From the NCBI RefSeq assembly GCF_023073915.1, contig NZ_JADPKK010000020.1, positions 1 through 64,000 of the forward strand: a stretch of 64,000 bases of DNA. The letters run 5' to 3'. The notes under the pieces were generated by a model. The model made no database searches. It was not told the origin of the DNA and was given only the letters and a program-made list of their open reading frames with translations. A program made the position numbers and the translations under genes. The stretch is from Bradyrhizobium sp. 149. GTDB lineage: Bacteria; Pseudomonadota; Alphaproteobacteria; Rhizobiales; Xanthobacteraceae. This document shows, piece after piece, positions 61,866 to 64,000 of this stretch (positions are counted from its first letter, which is position 1; every line of letters starts with the position of its first letter).

Positions 61866-62813
61866 TCACTTGAACAGCGGGGTGCCCGGCACGAAGGCGT
61901 CGAAGGCTGCCCAGAATTGCGAGCGGTAGCGGTCCTGCTCCTGGAGAATCTCGTGCTTGGCGCCGGCGATCACGAGATGGGAGCCGGCGCGCAAATGATA
62001 GGCGAACTCCTCGATCGCCGCCGTCGAGACCACGGTGTCGCTGGACGCCGCCAGCATCAGGATCGGCTGACGGATCTCGGACGGGTAGTTTTTGCCCCTG
62101 AAGGTGTGCATCGCGCGGAAGGCAGTATCGGCCCAGGCGACCGTCGGTGACGCGAGCCCAAGGGTCGGATCCTCCTCCAGGATGGCGGCATTGCGCGCGT
62201 AGCGCACGGGATCGCTGGTCAGCGGGTTGTTGATGAAGGGACTGAGCCCGGTGATCTGGTCGCTGCCGCCGGGGACATAGCGGCCGCCCATCCCCAACAC
62301 GCGCATCGTCTTCAACAGCGTCCGCGCGGGCAACGAGGTGGCGCGGCCGGGCAGATCGATCATCGGCGCTGACAGCACCATGCGATCGAACCAGCGCTTG
62401 CCCGCATGCGCCACCCGCAGCATCACGGTGCCGCCCATGGAATGGGCGAGCGCGAAGAAGGGCGGCGGGCAATCCGGCAGCACCACCTGCTGCACGAAGG
62501 TTTCGACGTCGATCTCGAAATCGGCGAAGTCGCGGACATAGCCCTTCCGCGGATCGCGCAGCCGGCGCGAGGAGTGGCCCTGCCCGCGCCAGTCGATCAT
62601 CGCCACCGCAAAGCCGCGGTCGCGCAGGTCGCGCACGGTCTCGAAATATTTCTCGATCTGCTCGCTGCGGCCGGTGAAGACGCAGACGGTGCCCTTGCGG
62701 TTCGCCGGTGGTGCCCAGCGCGCAAAGCGCAGCTCGACGCCATCAGGGGTCTTGATGATACCGCTGACGACGTCTTCGGGAACGGGATTGGACGGTATCG
62801 AGACCAGCGTCAT
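61866..62813 (-). CDS. Alpha/beta hydrolase, lysophospholipase/monoacylglycerol-lipase-like
   Basis: The 315-residue protein has the GxSxG-type elbow AHSMGG (about residues 123-128) with Ser as the nucleophile, an IDWRGQGHSSR oxyanion-side block, and a His near the end (AGAKHEILQE). This is the layout of PldB/monoacylglycerol lipase-like hydrolases (Hydrolase_4). No signal peptide is seen. It is divergent from the Hsp20 gene and convergent with the cytochrome gene. Confidence 0.88.
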   Translation of the reverse strand: MTLVSIPSNPVPEDVVSGIIKTPDGVELRFARWAPPANRKGTVCVFTGRSEQIEKYFETVRDLRDRGFAVAMIDWRGQGHSSRRLRDPRKGYVRDFADFEIDVETFVQQVVLPDCPPPFFALAHSMGGTVMLRVAHAGKRWFDRMVLSAPMIDLPGRATSLPARTLLKTMRVLGMGGRYVPGGSDQITGLSPFINNPLTSDPVRYARNAAILEEDPTLGLASPTVAWADTAFRAMHTFRGKNYPSEIRQPILMLAASSDTVVSTAAIEEFAYHLRAGSHLVIAGAKHEILQEQDRYRSQFWAAFDAFVPGTPLFK

Positions 62814-62940
62814 GATTGGAAGTGCTTGGGCGCGAAGTGCTGCAAATCAGGGGGCGGGAGCGCCGAAAAGGCGCATGTAGCCGCCCTCTTGAACGCCGTT
62901 CCCCTGAACCCATATCATCATGGTGCAGGCCGCTACCAGT

Positions 62941-63033
62941 GTTTCGGAACCGGAACATCAGGCTGCACACAGACTAAAGCCCGGCCCGATAGGCGGGCGG
63001 GTTACCAACAGTCGCTCAATGGAGGACTTGACC
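62941..63033 (+). promoter_or_regulatory. ROSE-like RNA thermometer of the hsp20 gene
   Basis: In the leader before the ATG at 63034, GTCGCTC (63011-63017) can pair with GAGGAC (63022-63027) and so hide the ribosome site GGAGG (63021-63025). G14 of the left arm (63014) stays bulged opposite the pairing, the hallmark of ROSE elements, whose conserved core is UYGCU; the core here is TCGCT. An upstream GC hairpin sits at about 62979-62999. At higher temperature the weak stem would open and allow translation. Folding was judged by eye. Confidence 0.7.
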
Positions 63034-63504
63034 ATGCGTACGTACGACCTCACCCCCTTCTACCGTTCCACCGTCGGCTTCGACCGCCTCTTCAACCTGC
63101 TCGACCAGGCCGGTTCGGACGGCAGCCCGGGTTATCCCCCCTACAATATCGAGCGTACTGGCGAGAACGACTACCGCATCACCGTTGCGGTTTCGGGCTT
63201 TGCCAAGGATGAGCTCTCCATCGTCGCGAAGGAAAACACGCTGACGATCAAGGGCGAGAAAGTCGCCAACGAGAACTCGAAGTCCGAAGTGCTCTACCGC
63301 GGCATCGCCGCGCGGGCGTTCGAGCGTGCCTTCCAGCTTGCCGATTTCGTGCAGGTGAAGGACGCCTCGCTCGAGAATGGCCTGCTTCACGTGGACCTCG
63401 TGCGCGAGATTCCCGAGGCCAAGAAGCCGCGCCAGATCGCGATCAGCAGCAGCGCGCCGAAGGCGCAGGTGATCGAGAGTTCGGCCGCGCAAGCCGCCGC
63501 GTAA
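63034..63504 (+). CDS. Hsp20-family small heat-shock protein
   Basis: The 156-residue protein has the alpha-crystallin domain (about residues 35-130: PYNIERTGENDYRITVAV, LSIVAKENTLTIKGEK, FERAFQLADFVQVKDASLENG in pieces) with the usual GLLHVDL strand near its end. N-terminal TPFYRSTVGFDRLFNLLDQ is the class A signature. GGAGG lies at 63021-63025. It holds unfolding proteins in the cytoplasm. The leader has a ROSE-like fold and a strong terminator follows the gene. The ATG at 63034 is preferred over the frame start at 62920. Confidence 0.93.
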   Translation: MRTYDLTPFYRSTVGFDRLFNLLDQAGSDGSPGYPPYNIERTGENDYRITVAVSGFAKDELSIVAKENTLTIKGEKVANENSKSEVLYRGIAARAFERAFQLADFVQVKDASLENGLLHVDLVREIPEAKKPRQIAISSSAPKAQVIESSAAQAAA

Positions 63505-63530
63505 AGCACGCACGCCACTTCCAGGTTGCG

Positions 63531-63561
63531 AAAACGCCCCGGTGCCCCGGGGCGTTTTTTT
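63531..63561 (+). terminator. Intrinsic terminator of hsp20
   Basis: AAAACGCCCCGG (63531-63542) and CCGGGGCGTTTT form a 12-base stem with a 4-base loop, followed by seven T. It lies 27 bases after the hsp20 stop codon. Confidence 0.93.
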
Positions 63562-63656
63562 CGTTTCGCACTGCATCACAGAGCGGTGAAGAGGCGTAAC
63601 GCCACCACTCCACGCTCCGTCCTTTGGACATCGCACCCAAAACAAGACGGAGAACG

Positions 63657-64000
63657 ATGATGACACTTTGGCGCAGCCTTTTCGTCGCCGCGAGCCTGTT
63701 GGCCGCTCCCATCAGCCTTGCTCACGCGCAGACGCCGCAGACCGTGAAGGCCAAGAACGTCGTGCTGGTGCACGGCGCCTGGGCCGACGGATCGAGCTGG
63801 TCAGAGGTGATACCGATCCTTCAGGCCGCAGGCCTGCACGTGACCGCCGTGCAGAATCCGCTGAGCTCGCTCGCCGAGTCAGTCGAGGCGACCAAGCGCG
63901 CGCTGGCCGAACAGGATGGTCCGACCGTGCTGGTCGCGCATTCCTGGGGCGGCACCGTGATCAGCCAGGTCGGCACCGACCCGAAGGTCACCGGTCTCGT
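63657..64000 (+). CDS. Secreted alpha/beta hydrolase (partial, runs off the window)
   Basis: The frame from ATG 63657 (CGGAGA upstream) is open to the window edge, 114 codons. A signal peptide (MTLWRSLFVAASLLAAPISL, ending near AHAQ) is followed by VVLVHGAWADGSSWSEVIP and LVAHSWGGTVIS with Ser in the AHSWGG nucleophile elbow. It resembles the pimeloyl-carrier/esterase-type hydrolases with the HGAWxDGSSW motif. The C-terminal half with the catalytic His is outside the window, so family placement is provisional. Confidence 0.85.
   Translation, partial: MMTLWRSLFVAASLLAAPISLAHAQTPQTVKAKNVVLVHGAWADGSSWSEVIPILQAAGLHVTAVQNPLSSLAESVEATKRALAEQDGPTVLVAHSWGGTVISQVGTDPKVTGL

Noticed and set aside
62888..62916. 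CTTG-N18-CCATATC considered as a heat-shock sigma promoter of hsp20
   Set aside because: The minus-10 part fits the RpoH pattern poorly, and ROSE-controlled genes usually use housekeeping promoters.

Overview
The window looks like chromosomal DNA of a Bradyrhizobium-type alphaproteobacterium. The evidence is high GC, codon use and protein families typical of that group, several families of dispersed palindromic repeats, a ROSE-like RNA thermometer in front of an Hsp20 gene, and a tRNA-Val / cpdR / N-formylglutamate amidohydrolase / hisN neighbourhood. I see no prophage, plasmid functions, insertion sequence or CRISPR array. Most of the region is metabolism and transport, with two large cyclic-di-GMP enzymes and one adenylate cyclase for signalling.

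Layout. 1-4.9 kb: the end of galE, a small conserved gene, and a giant five-GAF GGDEF-EAL protein. 5.1-8.4 kb: a three-gene catabolic operon (Ldh-type dehydrogenase, flavin monooxygenase, FAH-family hydrolase). 8.5-14.1 kb: an Lrp-type regulator divergent from a fused indolepyruvate:ferredoxin oxidoreductase, followed by an amidase. 14.0-18.6 kb: a LysR regulator divergent from an EmrAB-like efflux operon with an AhpD-like gene; the shared promoter region carries an array of GATWATC heptamers. 18.8-23.0 kb: D-amino-acid aminotransferase and a four-gene polar amino-acid ABC importer. 23.1-28.5 kb: M20 peptidase, a second flavin monooxygenase, a benzoylformate-decarboxylase-like enzyme and a GFA-like protein. 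28.5-29.4 kb: a block of dispersed repeats. 29.4-36.2 kb: OYE reductase, aldehyde dehydrogenase, a frameshifted SDR, a Rieske protein and two amidohydrolases. 36.4-38.2 kb: YiaA and PspA-like envelope genes divergent from a TetR regulator, with three near-identical palindromes between them. 38.3-41.7 kb: hydantoinase, an oligopeptide-type binding protein, a kinase remnant and a tiny membrane protein. 41.8-44.1 kb: AlkB-like protein, a secreted protein and a pseudo-esterase. 44.5-47.5 kb: a DctP-like binding protein in an operon with a membrane GGDEF-EAL protein. 48-50 kb: a mandelate-racemase-like enolase and an ATC-hydrolase-like gene. 50.2-54.4 kb: tRNA-Val, cpdR, hutG, a candidate anti-Shine-Dalgarno small RNA, hisN and a TctC-type binding protein. 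54.4-64 kb: LysR/TauE pair, LysE exporter, cyclase-TolB-TPR protein, a fused di-heme cytochrome, lipase, Hsp20 and a truncated hydrolase.

Working together. Several regulator-target pairs can be read directly from divergent promoters with symmetric sites (Lrp/ior, LysR/emr, TetR/psp). The strongest unusual signals are the DctP + GGDEF-EAL pair, the candidate sRNA at 52.2 kb, the heme-protein fusion at 59-61.8 kb, and the operator arrays at 15.0 and 37.5 kb. All functional names rest on motif and family recognition by eye; no database search was run.
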